Source of the DNA: Maioricimonas rarisocia
GTDB taxonomy: Bacteria; Planctomycetota; Planctomycetia; Planctomycetales; Planctomycetaceae
DNA: 64,000 nucleotides
Assembly (NCBI RefSeq): GCF_007747795.1
Contig: NZ_CP036275.1
Span: 1,192,501 to 1,256,500 of the forward strand
Direction: 5' to 3'
Part shown: positions 48,414-59,777 of the stretch, piece after piece
Layout: each line of letters opens with the position of its first letter
How positions within the stretch are numbered: position 1 is the first letter of the stretch
The notes under the pieces: model-generated
Seen by the model: only the letters and a program-made list of their open reading frames with translations
What the model was told of the DNA's origin: nothing
Databases searched by the model: none
Made by a program: the position numbers and the translations under genes

Positions 48414-49709
48414 TCAGGCGTTCTCCTGGGGAGCTTCGAGAGACGGTTCGGCCGGCGAGAGCATCACCCGCAGCCGTCCGCGCCGGGGAACGTCAATGAC
48501 CCGTACGTCGAAGCCGCACCACTCGAGTCGGTCCCCGACATCAGGAAACCGCTGCAGACGTTCGTGCAGCAGCCCGGTGACGGTGAGCAGTCCATCGGAG
48601 TTGGGGTCGTAGTCGACCCCGAGACGCTTCGCGAGATAGCGGAGCGTCGTCAGTCCATCGACGTGATACTTGCCGTCGCCGATCTCGAGGACCGGTTCAC
48701 GCCGCAGGACCCGTTTCGCGCGGCTGGCATCGGCGGTGAGAATCGTGTCGATGATGTCTTCGTAGGTCACGATGCCGATCGTTTCACCGTACTCGTTGAC
48801 CACGCAGGCCAGCCCGTACAGCCGTTCGCGGAGCAGTTCCAGCGTGTCGGCGACGGTCGCGCACCAAGGGACGTGCAGCACGGCCTCGGCGAGCTTCTCG
48901 ATGTCGTCTTCCGGAATGGATGACATGGCACTCAGCGGAACGGCCGAGGCGATCCCCTCGCCATCCTGTTCCTGGACGAGCAGGTAATCTGCGGTCACCG
49001 AGGTGCCGATCAGCGCGTCCCGCTGGATCGGCGGTCGCCAGACCGGATAAGTGCCCCGAGGCCGCATGATCTCTTCGACCGTGGTGTTCGAGAGGTCCAG
49101 GACGCTGTGCAGCAGTTCCTGCTCGTGGCGGATGATTTCGACGCCCACTTCCGAAATCGCGACCGCCCGCTCGATGTCGTCCGTATCGATGTACGGCTCG
49201 ACGCGGAGATTCGGCCAGAAGGCGCGACGCAGTCCACGGGTGATGGCCGAGAGTGTCGGCAGGATGGGATCGAGGATCCGCACCGCCAGGGCCAGCGGAT
49301 AGCTGACGAGGACGGCGATGTGCCGCCTGAGTGCGATCGAGAGGCTCTTGGGGACGATCTCACCGAAGACGATGATCGCCGCCAGCGCCAGAAAGCTGAT
49401 CAGCCCCGCCAAGCCCGAGTAACCACCCCGCATCAACTGGCGGGCGGTCACCACGCTGACGGCAAAGTACGTCAGGTTGATCAGCAGATTCCAGAAGAGG
49501 ATCGCCGTGAGGACGCGGTCCGGATCGCGGAGGAGTTCGGCAACCATCCGCTCGCGCGGCTTGCCCATCTGCATGATCCGCAGTTCGTCGCGGGACAGAT
49601 AGAAGATCGCCGTCTCGCTGCCCGAGAAGAACCCGGACGCGACAATCAGGCCGGCCATGGCCGCTGCACCCGGAAGCCACAGCGGCGCGGCGTTGAGGAA
49701 CTCGTTCAT
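48414..49709 (-). CDS. CNNM/CorC-type hemolysin-family protein
   Basis: 431 residues: a DUF21/CNNM membrane domain (about 5-190, with SGSETAIFYLSRDELR and FGEIVPKSLSI), a CBS pair (about 210-340, including TYEDIIDTIL) and a CorC_HlyC domain (about 350-425) ending in a basic, Pro-rich tail. Proteins of this type act in Mg2+/Co2+ homeostasis; hemolysin is a historical name. The start codon overlaps the stop of the upstream ABC permease gene (ATGA at 49709-49706), so the two are translationally coupled. Confidence 0.92.
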   Translation of the reverse strand: MNEFLNAAPLWLPGAAAMAGLIVASGFFSGSETAIFYLSRDELRIMQMGKPRERMVAELLRDPDRVLTAILFWNLLINLTYFAVSVVTARQLMRGGYSGLAGLISFLALAAIIVFGEIVPKSLSIALRRHIAVLVSYPLALAVRILDPILPTLSAITRGLRRAFWPNLRVEPYIDTDDIERAVAISEVGVEIIRHEQELLHSVLDLSNTTVEEIMRPRGTYPVWRPPIQRDALIGTSVTADYLLVQEQDGEGIASAVPLSAMSSIPEDDIEKLAEAVLHVPWCATVADTLELLRERLYGLACVVNEYGETIGIVTYEDIIDTILTADASRAKRVLRREPVLEIGDGKYHVDGLTTLRYLAKRLGVDYDPNSDGLLTVTGLLHERLQRFPDVGDRLEWCGFDVRVIDVPRRGRLRVMLSPAEPSLEAPQENA

Positions 49710-51430
49710 CCCCTGCCGTGGGTCGTGCGGCCCAGTGCGACGTCAAACTCGCTGACGGCCGGAACAAGCATGGCAATGGTCGTAAATCCGTACGCGACGA
49801 CCACGAACAGGGCCACGCCCAGTGTCGCACCGAGCAGATAGGAAGCGATGGCGTAAAACGTACAGAAGGGGAGCACCGCCGAAGCGAGCAGGAATGCCGA
49901 CGACGGGTTCTTGTGAGTCAGCGAAGCCCACAGTCCCAGGGCGCCTCCCAGGATGAACACCAGGAACGGAATCAGCTGCATCTCGTACGAAGCCCGCGCT
50001 TCGATCATGAGCACCATGCAGATGAAGATCCCGACGAACAGAAAGAACATCGTCCCCAGGCTGTTGGCAATCGCCGTCCGCGAGTTGTCGTACGTCAGGC
50101 CGGCATGCAGCCCGAGCATGGCTGCGAACAGCGATAACGTTACGAACCCCAGGCCGATGTAGATCGTGTTTTCCAGCGTCAGTTGTCCCTGTGCCAGGAA
50201 CCAGCCCAGAAAGATGAGTGGGACGGCAATCAGCTCTTTCGTATTGTACAGGATGCCCCCCAGCTTGCCGTAAATGAACTCCGGTGCGGTGACCTCGGTC
50301 ACCAGCAGCAGTTCGAGAGTCTGCCCGTCCCGTTCCGATGTGAAGGCCGTCACCGCCTGGGCGTTCGTCAGCAGCAGACTCAGAATCGAAAGTCCCACGA
50401 ACGCAAAGGCGGACTGTCCCAGCATCCCCAGAACCATCCCCTCCGAATCCGCCTGAGCGACCGCCAGCAGCGTGAGGGCCGACATGATCAGGTAGGCGAA
50501 CTTGATGAGCAGGATCTTGCGGCCATACGCCCGTGTGCAGATTTCCCGCCAGATGATCGGAGTGTTCCAGACCGTGCGGGCCTGTTTGCGGACTTCCGCC
50601 TGCTCCTCTTTCTTCTTCGCCTGCTCGAACACAAACCGCGACGGATTCCACAGCCGCACCTTGTAGATCGTCAGTGCCGAAAGGCTCACGCTGATCGCCA
50701 GCAGTGCCAGCACCGATCCCCAGGCAGCAACTGTCGGCACGATCGCATCGGGCTGGCGCGAGAGGGGATGCAGCAGATCCAGCAGCGCCCGGTACGGGTT
50801 GAGCATGCCGAGAATCCGACCGGCCGTGGTGCCACTGGCTGCCAGCGTTGCTGCCCCTTCGACCACGCCGATGAAGATCACCAGCCCCAGCACGCTGATC
50901 GCCAGCGTTTGGAAGGTTTTGTCACGCCAGAAGGCGACCAGCGAACCCCACGCTCCGGCAGCCAGGGCCGCGGTCAGGCACAGGACCTCGATCCACAACA
51001 CCTGATTGAGCGTAATGCCACCCATCATCCGCAGCAGGCAGAAGACCGGCAGCGAAACTCCGATCAGCATCAGCACCGCCAGCAGGCCGGCAAGCAGCTT
51101 GCCGACGACCAGCTCGTGATTTCTCAGGTCGGTCATCAGCAGCAGGATGAGCGTGCGGCGATCTTTCTCCTGCGCGACATTACTGGAGCCGAACAGCAGG
51201 GCTGCCGCCATCGCCAGCGAGAGCTGCACAAACGCGAGCACGTCAAAGACGAATGTGCCGAACTGCGCCATGTCCCCCGCATTGCGGATCTCGCGAAATC
51301 CGAACGTCGCCTGGGCGGCGGTGTAGATCAGCACGAGCAGCGCGGCAATATAGCCGGACCGCAACAGGTAATGATTCAGTTGCCGTGGGGCGGTCAGAGC
51401 CTCGCGACTGAAAATCGGACCGGCAAGCAC
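49706..51430 (-). CDS. Large ABC-2-type transporter permease
   Basis: The start is taken as GTG at 51430, with GGAG about 8 bases upstream; the frame continues 27 codons further without a site. The protein has 574 residues with about twelve hydrophobic segments in two blocks joined by a charged linker (about 275-310, FEQAKKKEEQAEVRKQARTV). It resembles the NosY/ABC-2 permease type (KDRRTLILLLMTDLR; ERDGQTLELLLVTEVTAPEF, a duplicated element in both halves, suggesting an internal duplication). No ATP-binding gene lies beside it, so the ATPase must be encoded elsewhere. It is coupled to the CNNM gene. Confidence 0.88.
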   Translation of the reverse strand: MLAGPIFSREALTAPRQLNHYLLRSGYIAALLVLIYTAAQATFGFREIRNAGDMAQFGTFVFDVLAFVQLSLAMAAALLFGSSNVAQEKDRRTLILLLMTDLRNHELVVGKLLAGLLAVLMLIGVSLPVFCLLRMMGGITLNQVLWIEVLCLTAALAAGAWGSLVAFWRDKTFQTLAISVLGLVIFIGVVEGAATLAASGTTAGRILGMLNPYRALLDLLHPLSRQPDAIVPTVAAWGSVLALLAISVSLSALTIYKVRLWNPSRFVFEQAKKKEEQAEVRKQARTVWNTPIIWREICTRAYGRKILLIKFAYLIMSALTLLAVAQADSEGMVLGMLGQSAFAFVGLSILSLLLTNAQAVTAFTSERDGQTLELLLVTEVTAPEFIYGKLGGILYNTKELIAVPLIFLGWFLAQGQLTLENTIYIGLGFVTLSLFAAMLGLHAGLTYDNSRTAIANSLGTMFFLFVGIFICMVLMIEARASYEMQLIPFLVFILGGALGLWASLTHKNPSSAFLLASAVLPFCTFYAIASYLLGATLGVALFVVVAYGFTTIAMLVPAVSEFDVALGRTTHGRG

Positions 51431-51680
51431 GTTCTGTCTCCGTCGTGTCGAGGACACGGCTGGGGCGGATTCGAAGTTCGGCTGCCACCCCGGAAAGGCC
51501 CGGCGCAGCAACGTGCCGGAGTATACAACTGCGCAGGGGCCTCGCCAATCGGCAGCGGCAATCTCTCCGCAACGTGACGTAAACGCAACAACCGATGGGC
51601 GGGGAAGATCGGTCTGAGCAGACCCGGCTGGTGAAGATTCGATGAAGCCGGACCCCGGGCCGACACCACCGACTGACCGG

Positions 51681-53210
51681 TCACTCGTACGCCAGAACCA
51701 GCCAGCCGTTCTGCAGCTGCAGGTCGATCAGACGCAGAGGACGTTCCGGCAGGCCGGGAATCGGCAGTTCGACGCTGCGGGGGAGCGTGATCTCCGGAAT
51801 CCGCGATTCCACCTGCTGCCGCAGCAGGGCCTCGGTGATCGCGTTCAGCCCCGCGGCATCGGCCCGCGCCGGCGTGATCGAGATCGTCTGCGGGCGCAGG
51901 CGGACCGATTCGACGCCTGACTCGACGACATAGGGGATGGTGATCTCCTGCGTGTCGATCGTCGGGCCGATCACCGGCTGGAATGCGGATCGGAGCACAA
52001 GCGAGAATCCGTCTTCGCCGAACTGCACGCTCAGCGGTCGCTGGTCATCCAGCCGGAGCGTTGCCAGTGATGGCGTGGTCTCGTTCTCCGTCGCATCCGC
52101 ACCGACCGTGCCCGCTCCACCGACCAGCGCCAGTGCCTGAGAGACAGCCCGGTTGATGTCGGCATCGGTCACTTCGGCTCCGGCCAGCGGCAAACGGGCA
52201 AAGACCCGGTTCAGAAACGTCTGGTGGAGTCGGACGGTGAGCTGTGCCGGCTGGGCCGCGGATGTGCCAGGCGGTGCCGAGTCGTCGAAAGCCCCCAGTC
52301 GGAGCGTCATCCGCAGTTCGCGGTCTGTGGTCTGGGCGAAGGCGTCCGGAAGCAGATCATGTGCCTGCAGGCGGGGAACGACGAGATTACTCAGACCGCG
52401 GTTCGCTTCGGCCAGCTTCTGGTCAACCTCTTCGTTGAATCGTGGGGCCGCCTCGTCGGTGACCTTCAACGCAATGATGTTGCGGGCAATCGGCGTGCGG
52501 CGGTTCGCTTCGCTGAGAGCAAAGTTGCTGGCGACAGGACCGACGAGCGGAATCCCACCCAGCGGCGTCTGGGCGAACAGGTTCTGCTGTCGCGGCAGAA
52601 CCGTGGCCGAGGGAGACCATGTCATGAACTGCCGGCCGTCAAACCGAACCTTCTTGGCGATGCAGAAGTCGTGTTCTCCAACGGAATGAATCGTTGCCTG
52701 GGGCGTGACGCCGACGGTTCGGTTGTTCGTCCGGCCGTTCAACTCGATCTGAAACAGGGCGGCATCGGGGCACGGGATGAAAACCAGACTGACCGAGGTG
52801 TTTGTCGACTGTTCGCCGAAGACGTTCGCACCGAGGATGAAGTCCCGGACCGGGCCGGCGTCACTGACGTTCCGCTCGACAAGCGGGCTGATGAGATCTT
52901 TCGAGACGATGACCTGCAGATTCCCGACCGGCCTGGGCAGGACGGAAGGCTCCGGTTCGCCGGGCGCGAGGAGCGGACCGTCGATGACCGTCGTTCGGGG
53001 AAGATGCGTCAGGACCGGCCGCCGGGGCGGGATGATAATGACCGGCGGGGCAGGGCGAACGGGAGCGGCCGGAGGCAGAAAGTACGGATTCGCCGCCGAC
53101 TCAGCCGGCAGCAGCAGGCAGACCGCGATCGCAGCGAGCCGGCACCGGAGCTTGCGCCCGGGGCGGCACGCTTCAGCGGAGTCCTCGGTGGCTGCCGCCT
53201 GCTGTCGCAT
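51681..53210 (-). CDS. Large exported protein of unknown function
   Basis: 509 residues. An Arg-rich n-region and hydrophobic h-region (about 21-40, CRLAAIAVCLLLPAESAA) form a signal peptide, followed by a Pro/Ile-rich segment (PPVIIIPPRRPVL). The rest is mixed alpha/beta with regular acidic-polar composition, without membrane segments or catalytic motif. Phrases such as LQVIVSKDLISPLVERNVSD near the start and LEIPLPGLPERPLRLI-like strands near the end suggest a lipid- or ligand-binding beta-barrel/TULIP-like body, which is only a guess. It stands alone between repeat-free intergenic regions. I do not recognise a family. Confidence 0.7.
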   Translation of the reverse strand: MRQQAAATEDSAEACRPGRKLRCRLAAIAVCLLLPAESAANPYFLPPAAPVRPAPPVIIIPPRRPVLTHLPRTTVIDGPLLAPGEPEPSVLPRPVGNLQVIVSKDLISPLVERNVSDAGPVRDFILGANVFGEQSTNTSVSLVFIPCPDAALFQIELNGRTNNRTVGVTPQATIHSVGEHDFCIAKKVRFDGRQFMTWSPSATVLPRQQNLFAQTPLGGIPLVGPVASNFALSEANRRTPIARNIIALKVTDEAAPRFNEEVDQKLAEANRGLSNLVVPRLQAHDLLPDAFAQTTDRELRMTLRLGAFDDSAPPGTSAAQPAQLTVRLHQTFLNRVFARLPLAGAEVTDADINRAVSQALALVGGAGTVGADATENETTPSLATLRLDDQRPLSVQFGEDGFSLVLRSAFQPVIGPTIDTQEITIPYVVESGVESVRLRPQTISITPARADAAGLNAITEALLRQQVESRIPEITLPRSVELPIPGLPERPLRLIDLQLQNGWLVLAYE

Positions 53211-53606
53211 GGATTCAGAGTGACTTGTCAGGTGGAACGGTCGACGTGACCGGCTCGAAACGGGAAACCCTCGATGTAAATTGTGCCATCGGAGCGGTCG
53301 CCGGGGGACCGCTCCTGCATTTCCTGACCCGATCCGGACGATGTCAGCTTTGCCCCACCGGAACCAGCGTCACGATCCATCCAACCGGTCGGGGGACCAC
53401 TGGCCGCTTGTTGACACCTGCCGGGACGACTCCGATACTTCGATTGCCCGCTCCTGTCGGTTCCGCAGATTACAATGCCTGCACGACTTTACGGTTCGCG
53501 TCGGATCTGCGCCGGTTGATGCCGATGACGGCATCCCGGTCGACTCGCGAGATGCTTGCGTCCACGCTTCCGCGGCGTGTTCCCTCAACGAACAGAGTTG
53601 CGATCC
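53211..53606. other. Divergent intergenic region upstream of proA
   Basis: The open frame of proA extends 17 codons into it without coding character. It should hold promoters for both the exported protein (-) and proA (+). I see no other feature. Confidence 0.5.
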
Positions 53607-54869
53607 ATGATCGAAAACATCGAAGCCTACACTCAGCAAGTGGCGCGCCAGGCCCGTGCTGCCGCCTACGAACTGGCCCTCGTGACCGGTCAGCAGAAGA
53701 ACGACTGGCTGCTGCACTCGGCGGGGCGGATCCGCGAGGATGCCGCTGCCCTGATGCAGGAGAACGCAAAGGATATCGAGCGGGCTCCCGAGTTCGGCCT
53801 CACCCCGGCAGCGACCGACCGGCTCCGTCTGACCGAAGACCGGATCGAAGGGATGGCCCGCGGCCTGGAAGAAGTGGCCGCCCTCCCGGACCCGATCGGC
53901 GAGGTGATCGACAGCAGCGTCCGGCCGAACGGTCTGGTCGTTACGCGCGTGCGGAACCCGCTGGGTGTCGTCTTCTTCATCTATGAGTCGCGTCCGAACG
54001 TCACCGCCGATGCCGCCGCGTTGTGTGTGAAGAGCTCCAACGCCGTCATCCTCCGCGGGGGCAAGGAGGCATTTCACAGCAATATCGCGCTGTATCGCCT
54101 GCTGGCGGGAACTCTCGAAGAGGTCGGACTGCCGCCGCATGCCGTGCAGCTTGTCGAAACAACCGACCGTGCCGCCGTGGGGCATTTCCTCCGGGAGCGC
54201 GAGAACATCGACGTCACGATCCCCCGCGGGGGCAAGTCGCTCATCGAGCGGGTCGTCTCCGAAGCGACCATGCCGGTCATCAAGCACTTCGACGGCGTCT
54301 GTCACGTTTACGTCGACCGGGCCGCCGACCTGCAGATGGCCCGCAGCATCCTGCTCAACAGCAAATGCCAGCGGACCGGCGTCTGCAACGCCGCCGAGAG
54401 CCTGCTGGTCCATGCGGACGTGGCCGAGGCCTTCCTCAAGGATGCCGGTGCCGAACTGGTTGCCGCCGGTGTGGAGATTCGCGGCGACGAGCGGACCCGG
54501 CAATACGTCGCCGAGGCGAAGCCGGCTACCGAGGACGACTACCGGACCGAGTATCTGGGCATGACCATCTCGGCGAAGGTGGTTGACAACCTCGACGAGG
54601 CGATCGCGCACATTAACCGGTACGGGTCGCATCACACGGACGCCATCATCACCAGCGATCTGCCGGCAGCGACCCGCTTTTCGACGGCGGTCGACTCGGC
54701 AGCCGTCATGGTCAACGCGAGCACGCGGTTCAACGATGGCGGGCAGTTGGGGCTGGGGGCTGAGATCGGGATCAGTACCGACAAGTTCCATGCCCGCGGC
54801 CCGTGCGGACTGCGTGAGCTGACCTGCTACAAGTACATCGTGCAGGGCTCCGGCCAGATCCGCGAGTGA
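53607..54869 (+). CDS. proA: Gamma-glutamyl phosphate reductase
   Basis: 420 residues from the ATG at 53607 ([11 protein letters not shown]), the normal ProA length. It reduces gamma-glutamyl phosphate to glutamate-5-semialdehyde with NADPH, the second step of proline synthesis, in the cytoplasm. The aldehyde-dehydrogenase fold is clear: [28 protein letters not shown], the catalytic Cys in [13 protein letters not shown] and [17 protein letters not shown] near the end. proB is not adjacent. Confidence 0.97.
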   Translation: MIENIEAYTQQVARQARAAAYELALVTGQQKNDWLLHSAGRIREDAAALMQENAKDIERAPEFGLTPAATDRLRLTEDRIEGMARGLEEVAALPDPIGEVIDSSVRPNGLVVTRVRNPLGVVFFIYESRPNVTADAAALCVKSSNAVILRGGKEAFHSNIALYRLLAGTLEEVGLPPHAVQLVETTDRAAVGHFLRERENIDVTIPRGGKSLIERVVSEATMPVIKHFDGVCHVYVDRAADLQMARSILLNSKCQRTGVCNAAESLLVHADVAEAFLKDAGAELVAAGVEIRGDERTRQYVAEAKPATEDDYRTEYLGMTISAKVVDNLDEAIAHINRYGSHHTDAIITSDLPAATRFSTAVDSAAVMVNASTRFNDGGQLGLGAEIGISTDKFHARGPCGLRELTCYKYIVQGSGQIRE

Positions 54870-54899
54870 TCCCGACCGTACCGGGGGGCCGGGGTCGCA

Positions 54900-55460
54900 A
54901 CGAGCGCTGTAGGGTGGGTTAGCGAAGCGTAAACCACCGTTTCAATGCTTCGCGCATGCTCACCCGCCTGCGGCGTGAGAGCATGGCACCCGGCGCGCGA
55001 AGCCAGGTGGGGCAGACATTCCTGTCTGCCTTCCGCTCCCTCACGGTCGCGGCTCGTGTTCCACGCTCAGGGCTCGCCTTTGTTGTCGAATGCGGTTCGC
55101 TCACGTCTCAAGCCGCCCCCCTCAAGTCTCGCGTGCTGGGGGCGTCGCTTCGCTCCGACCAGCAGCCACCCATGTGTCAGGGGCCAGAATCCAGGGTGCC
55201 ACGGCTCTGTGAGCCGTGCGCTGACTCGCATGCGGGAGGGGGCGCACGGACTGTGTGTGATGGCCGAACATCGTGTGGGATGTCGCACACGTCTTCCTGT
55301 GGCTGCGCCACCCTTGAGAGGAGGCGGTCGCTGCAGGTTTTCTGGTGGGGCAGACATTCCTGTCTGCCCGTGCACTTGCTGGCGCTTCGTGCTGGTATGA
55401 CTGTCGGGGCCGGAATCCCACAGCCTCGTGTCGCTCGCAGGGCCGTAGGGGGCTGTCGCC
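54900..55460. repeat. Mosaic of dispersed palindromic modules, locus 3
   Basis: Modules in order: GGTGGGTTA...TAAACCACC at 54913-54938, the ATGCTCACCCGCCTGCGGCG palindrome near 54956, GGCAGACA...TGTCTGCC near 55011, a GCTCCCTCACGGTC block, CACGGCTCTGTGAGCCGTG at 55200-55218 and a second GGCAGACA...TGTCTGCC near 55350. The first four match locus 4 (57.06-57.25 kb) in the same order. No gene is credible. Confidence 0.85.
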
Positions 55461-55808
55461 GGAGGCGACGCACCGATCATCCCCTGATCAAAACATCCGA
55501 ACGAGCGTTGGTGCGTCACGACCATCAATTCAGCAGGCAAGCAATCACAACCAGGCGAATCGTCAACAGGCTGCGGCACATTCCCCTCAGGTCGTGACAC
55601 ACCCTACGTGACTCGCCGCTCAAGACTCACCTCTCACCTCCTCCCGCCAAACCGCTCTTGACCCTCCTTGGACCATTGCATAGGTTCCGCCGCCCCTGAC
55701 GTGTCCCCACGTCTGCCGGGAGGCGTTCATCGTCTCCCCCCATCCACAATTGACCTCTCCTGTCCTGTCAGCACGCATTTTGGCGTGGATTGCGGAAAAG
55801 GCCTTTCC
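55461..55808. other. Region upstream of the export lipoprotein gene
   Basis: No gene seen. The open frame of the export protein begins earlier, at 55668, but its first 47 codons look non-coding (Pro/Arg-rich, no domain). Confidence 0.45.
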
Positions 55809-56957
55809 ATGACGCACGGCGTTGCATGCGATCGACGCAGGGTTCGTGAACGCATGGCCCGGTGGTGCGCGGTCATCGTGATCATGGCAGCGGGCAGTGG
55901 CTGTGCAAACAACAAGTTCACCGCACGGTCGCTCCCCCGGCGTTATCACGCCATGCCCACGACGAACGCCAAAACGATCGATCTGACGCGGCTTGCTTCC
56001 GCAACGCTGCAGAATGATCTGATCAACAAGGGGGACGTCATCGAGGTCAACATTTCGGCCGGGCTGTCGGCAGACGACACGATCGAGGTCGTGTCCCGCG
56101 TCAACGACCGGGGTGATGCGAGCCTGCCACACGTGGGCGACGTGCCGCTGGAAGGTCTCGAACTCGAAGAGGCCGAAGCCGTCATCTCGACCGCCTGTAT
56201 CGAACGGGGCCTGTTCCGGGCGCCGCACGTGACCGTCACGATGAAGCGTCCCAAGGTCAATCGCGTTACCGTCGTCGGTGCCGTGGAAGAGCAGGGGACC
56301 TACGAACTTCGCAGCGGTCAGACCGATCTGCTGGCGGCCCTGGTGGCTGCCGGTGGCCTGGCTGAAGACGCCGGTACCGTGGTCGAAATCCGGCATCCCG
56401 GCTATCGCAAGACCCGCCGCCCACCCCCAGCGCCACCGATTGCCGGCGACGGCGAACCCGGAACCGGGCACGCACTCACCGCGCACACCGAAGCGGAGCC
56501 CGCCGGCACAACTGTCAAACCGGCCTCCGCCGAGACGCTGCGTGTGGACCTGACCTCGCTGACGAACATTTCCGAAGGGAATCGCTTCGAACTCGATGAC
56601 GGCACCGTCATCATGGTCGAACGCCGCGACCCGCAGCCGATCCAGGTGCTTGGCCTGGTTCGAAAGCCGGATGTTTACGACTTCCCGGTCGGCAAGAACC
56701 TGCGTGTTCTGGATGCCCTGGCCATGGCGGGAGGCATCGATTCGCCAGTCGCCAACAAGATGTACGTCATCCGCCGTCGGCCCGGCATGAATGAGCCGGC
56801 CGTCATCCAGCTCAGCCTGTCCAAGGCAAAGCGGGACGGCATCGAGAATCTGCTGCTCGAGCCCGGTGACACCGTATCGGTCGAGCAGACGCCTTCCACC
56901 ATCGTGCTGGAAGCGGTGCGGATGATCGGCTTCGGCATGAGCGGCCGCCTGTTCTGA
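55809..56957 (+). CDS. Polysaccharide biosynthesis/export lipoprotein (Wza-like)
   Basis: About 382 residues from the ATG at 55809; the ATG at 55854 (MARWCAVIVIM) is a close alternative. Either gives a lipoprotein signal ending in GSGCANN. The poly_export domain follows (about 40-150, with INKGDVIEVNI), then two SLBB-type domains (VTVVGAVEEQGTYELRSG; IQVLGLVRKPDVYDFPVG), separated by a Pro/Arg-rich insertion (RRPPPAPPIAGDG). Wza-type proteins form the outer-membrane channel for capsular or exopolysaccharide. No glycosyltransferase or Wzc gene is adjacent, so this is an orphan export component. Confidence 0.9.
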   Translation: MTHGVACDRRRVRERMARWCAVIVIMAAGSGCANNKFTARSLPRRYHAMPTTNAKTIDLTRLASATLQNDLINKGDVIEVNISAGLSADDTIEVVSRVNDRGDASLPHVGDVPLEGLELEEAEAVISTACIERGLFRAPHVTVTMKRPKVNRVTVVGAVEEQGTYELRSGQTDLLAALVAAGGLAEDAGTVVEIRHPGYRKTRRPPPAPPIAGDGEPGTGHALTAHTEAEPAGTTVKPASAETLRVDLTSLTNISEGNRFELDDGTVIMVERRDPQPIQVLGLVRKPDVYDFPVGKNLRVLDALAMAGGIDSPVANKMYVIRRRPGMNEPAVIQLSLSKAKRDGIENLLLEPGDTVSVEQTPSTIVLEAVRMIGFGMSGRLF

Positions 56958-56989
56958 TCCCCGTCTGACCAGCGTGCCACGGCCAGGGG

Positions 56990-57330
56990 CCGAGGGCCGG
57001 AATCGAGGGTGCCACGGCTCTGTGAGCCGTGCGCTGCTCAGGGGATTGCTTCGTCGCAGGTCGCAGGGTGGGATTAACGAAGCGTAACCCACCATCCCGA
57101 TGTGTCGCGCATGCTCACCCGCCTGCGGATTGAGCGCATGTCACCCGGCGGACGAGGCCGGGTGGGGCAGACATTCCTGTCTGCCTCCCGTTCCCTCACG
57201 GTCACGGCTCGTGTTTCACGCTCAGGGCTCGCCATCGGCGTCGCAGACATTCCCTCAAGACTCACCGCTCGAGACTCGCAGCGCGAAGCGTCGCTCCGAC
57301 CGCCTGTCACCCTGATCCCGGCGGCCGCAT
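56990..57330. repeat. Mosaic of dispersed palindromic modules, locus 4
   Basis: CACGGCTCTGTGAGCCGTG at 57013-57031, the GGTGGGATTAACG...TAACCCACC element near 57067, the ATGCTCACCCGCCTGCGG palindrome near 57111 and GGCAGACA...TGTCTGCC near 57165, followed by a CCCTCACGGTC block. The last four follow the same order as at locus 3, suggesting a composite unit. Confidence 0.85.
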
Positions 57331-57333
57331 GCC

Positions 57334-57843
57334 TCACGTCTTCGTCACCGCAACTCCAATCGCTCCGCCGGCGGAAATCGTCTGAGCCACGACGCAGTAC
57401 CGCTCGGTGAGCTGGGCGAGTTTGGCCAGCTGAGCATCGTCAGCCGTCGTTTCGAGTTCGAAATGCACCCGCACGTCGGTCAAACCCACCGGCGCGGTCC
57501 GGTCCACTCCCAGCGTCCCGGTGAAGTCGATGTCTCCCGAGGCAACGACTGTCCCGGCGGTCACGGGAAGATCCATCGCCGTCACGACGGCACAGAGTGT
57601 GACTCCCGCACAGGCGGCCAGTGCTTCCAGCAGCATCTCGCCCGAGCAGGCCCATTTCTCGTCACCGCCGGCCAGTGGATGCAGACCGGCTGCCACGGTC
57701 TCGCCCCGCCCCTGCAGGCGGCAGGAGACATTTTCGAGATCCAGTTCGCCCTTTGCCGAAAGGGTGGCTCGTGCCGCTTCCGGTTGTTCGCGATACTTCT
57801 GCTTCAGCGGTGCCTGCAGATCGCGGAGTTGCTGTGAGTCCAT
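57334..57843 (-). CDS. OsmC-family peroxiredoxin-like protein
   Basis: 169 residues from the ATG at 57843 (MDSQQLRDLQAPLKQ); 27 further in-frame codons upstream look non-coding. OsmC/Ohr proteins reduce organic hydroperoxides with two Cys. Both are present: one in LLEALAACAGVTL and one in TERYCVVAQTI. The fold-typical GDIDFTGTLG and SAGGAIGVAV strands are also visible. It is convergent with repeat locus 4 and divergent from fumC. OsmC and Ohr subtypes cannot be separated here. Confidence 0.9.
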   Translation of the reverse strand: MDSQQLRDLQAPLKQKYREQPEAARATLSAKGELDLENVSCRLQGRGETVAAGLHPLAGGDEKWACSGEMLLEALAACAGVTLCAVVTAMDLPVTAGTVVASGDIDFTGTLGVDRTAPVGLTDVRVHFELETTADDAQLAKLAQLTERYCVVAQTISAGGAIGVAVTKT

Positions 57844-58085
57844 GTTGGTTGCTTTCCGTCGAAGAACCGTCGTGAACGCCTCTGAGGCGAAGACCTTTTG
57901 GCCGTGCCGCCGGGATACTCCCATACATTCCGGCTCGCCGCTATGATGCCGCGCGGGGAAAACCGACGCGAGTCCGCCCGACCGCTCTTTCCGGGCATGT
58001 CATCGACCGCGTGGTGGAACATCATCGGAGACAGTCGGCGACGCTTCCGTCGCGCCGCCCGGCGACTGGAGAGGGAGAGGCACAG

Positions 58086-59510
<1,425 letters not shown>

Positions 59511-59539
59511 TTGCCGTTTCCGTCGTTCCAACAGCTGCG

Positions 59540-59570
59540 AACGCCGCCATGGGAAAGCCCTGGCGGCGTT
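59540..59570 (+). terminator. Intrinsic terminator of fumC
   Basis: AACGCCGCCATGGG and the matching CCCTGGCGGCGTT form a long GC-rich stem around AAAG, followed by GTTTGTGTG. It begins 29 bases after the fumC stop. Confidence 0.8.
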
Positions 59571-59777
59571 GTTTGTGTGCCGGCTGATCGAGTGAGCCCG
59601 GCGTCCCGCTCATGCTCAGGGGCGACGAGGAATGCGGCGGTTGCCCGCGACAGACACGGGAACTGGAGCAGGCCCGGGACAACCAGTACGGAAACTCCCC
59701 TATCCACGGCTGACAGGAATGTGAAGAATGGGTTAACGTTGTGCGAACGAGACGTGAGCTTTCGGGGAGGAGTGGCC

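Noticed and set aside
54945-55611. Small open frames resembling those at 47.2 and 57.1 kb
   Set aside because: The similarity between loci comes from the repeat modules and not from a protein family; reading frames shift between copies.
55620-57095. A 491-codon open frame on the minus strand
   Set aside because: Antisense to the Wza-like export gene, which has a lipobox and SLBB domains; the minus-strand frame has no recognisable feature.
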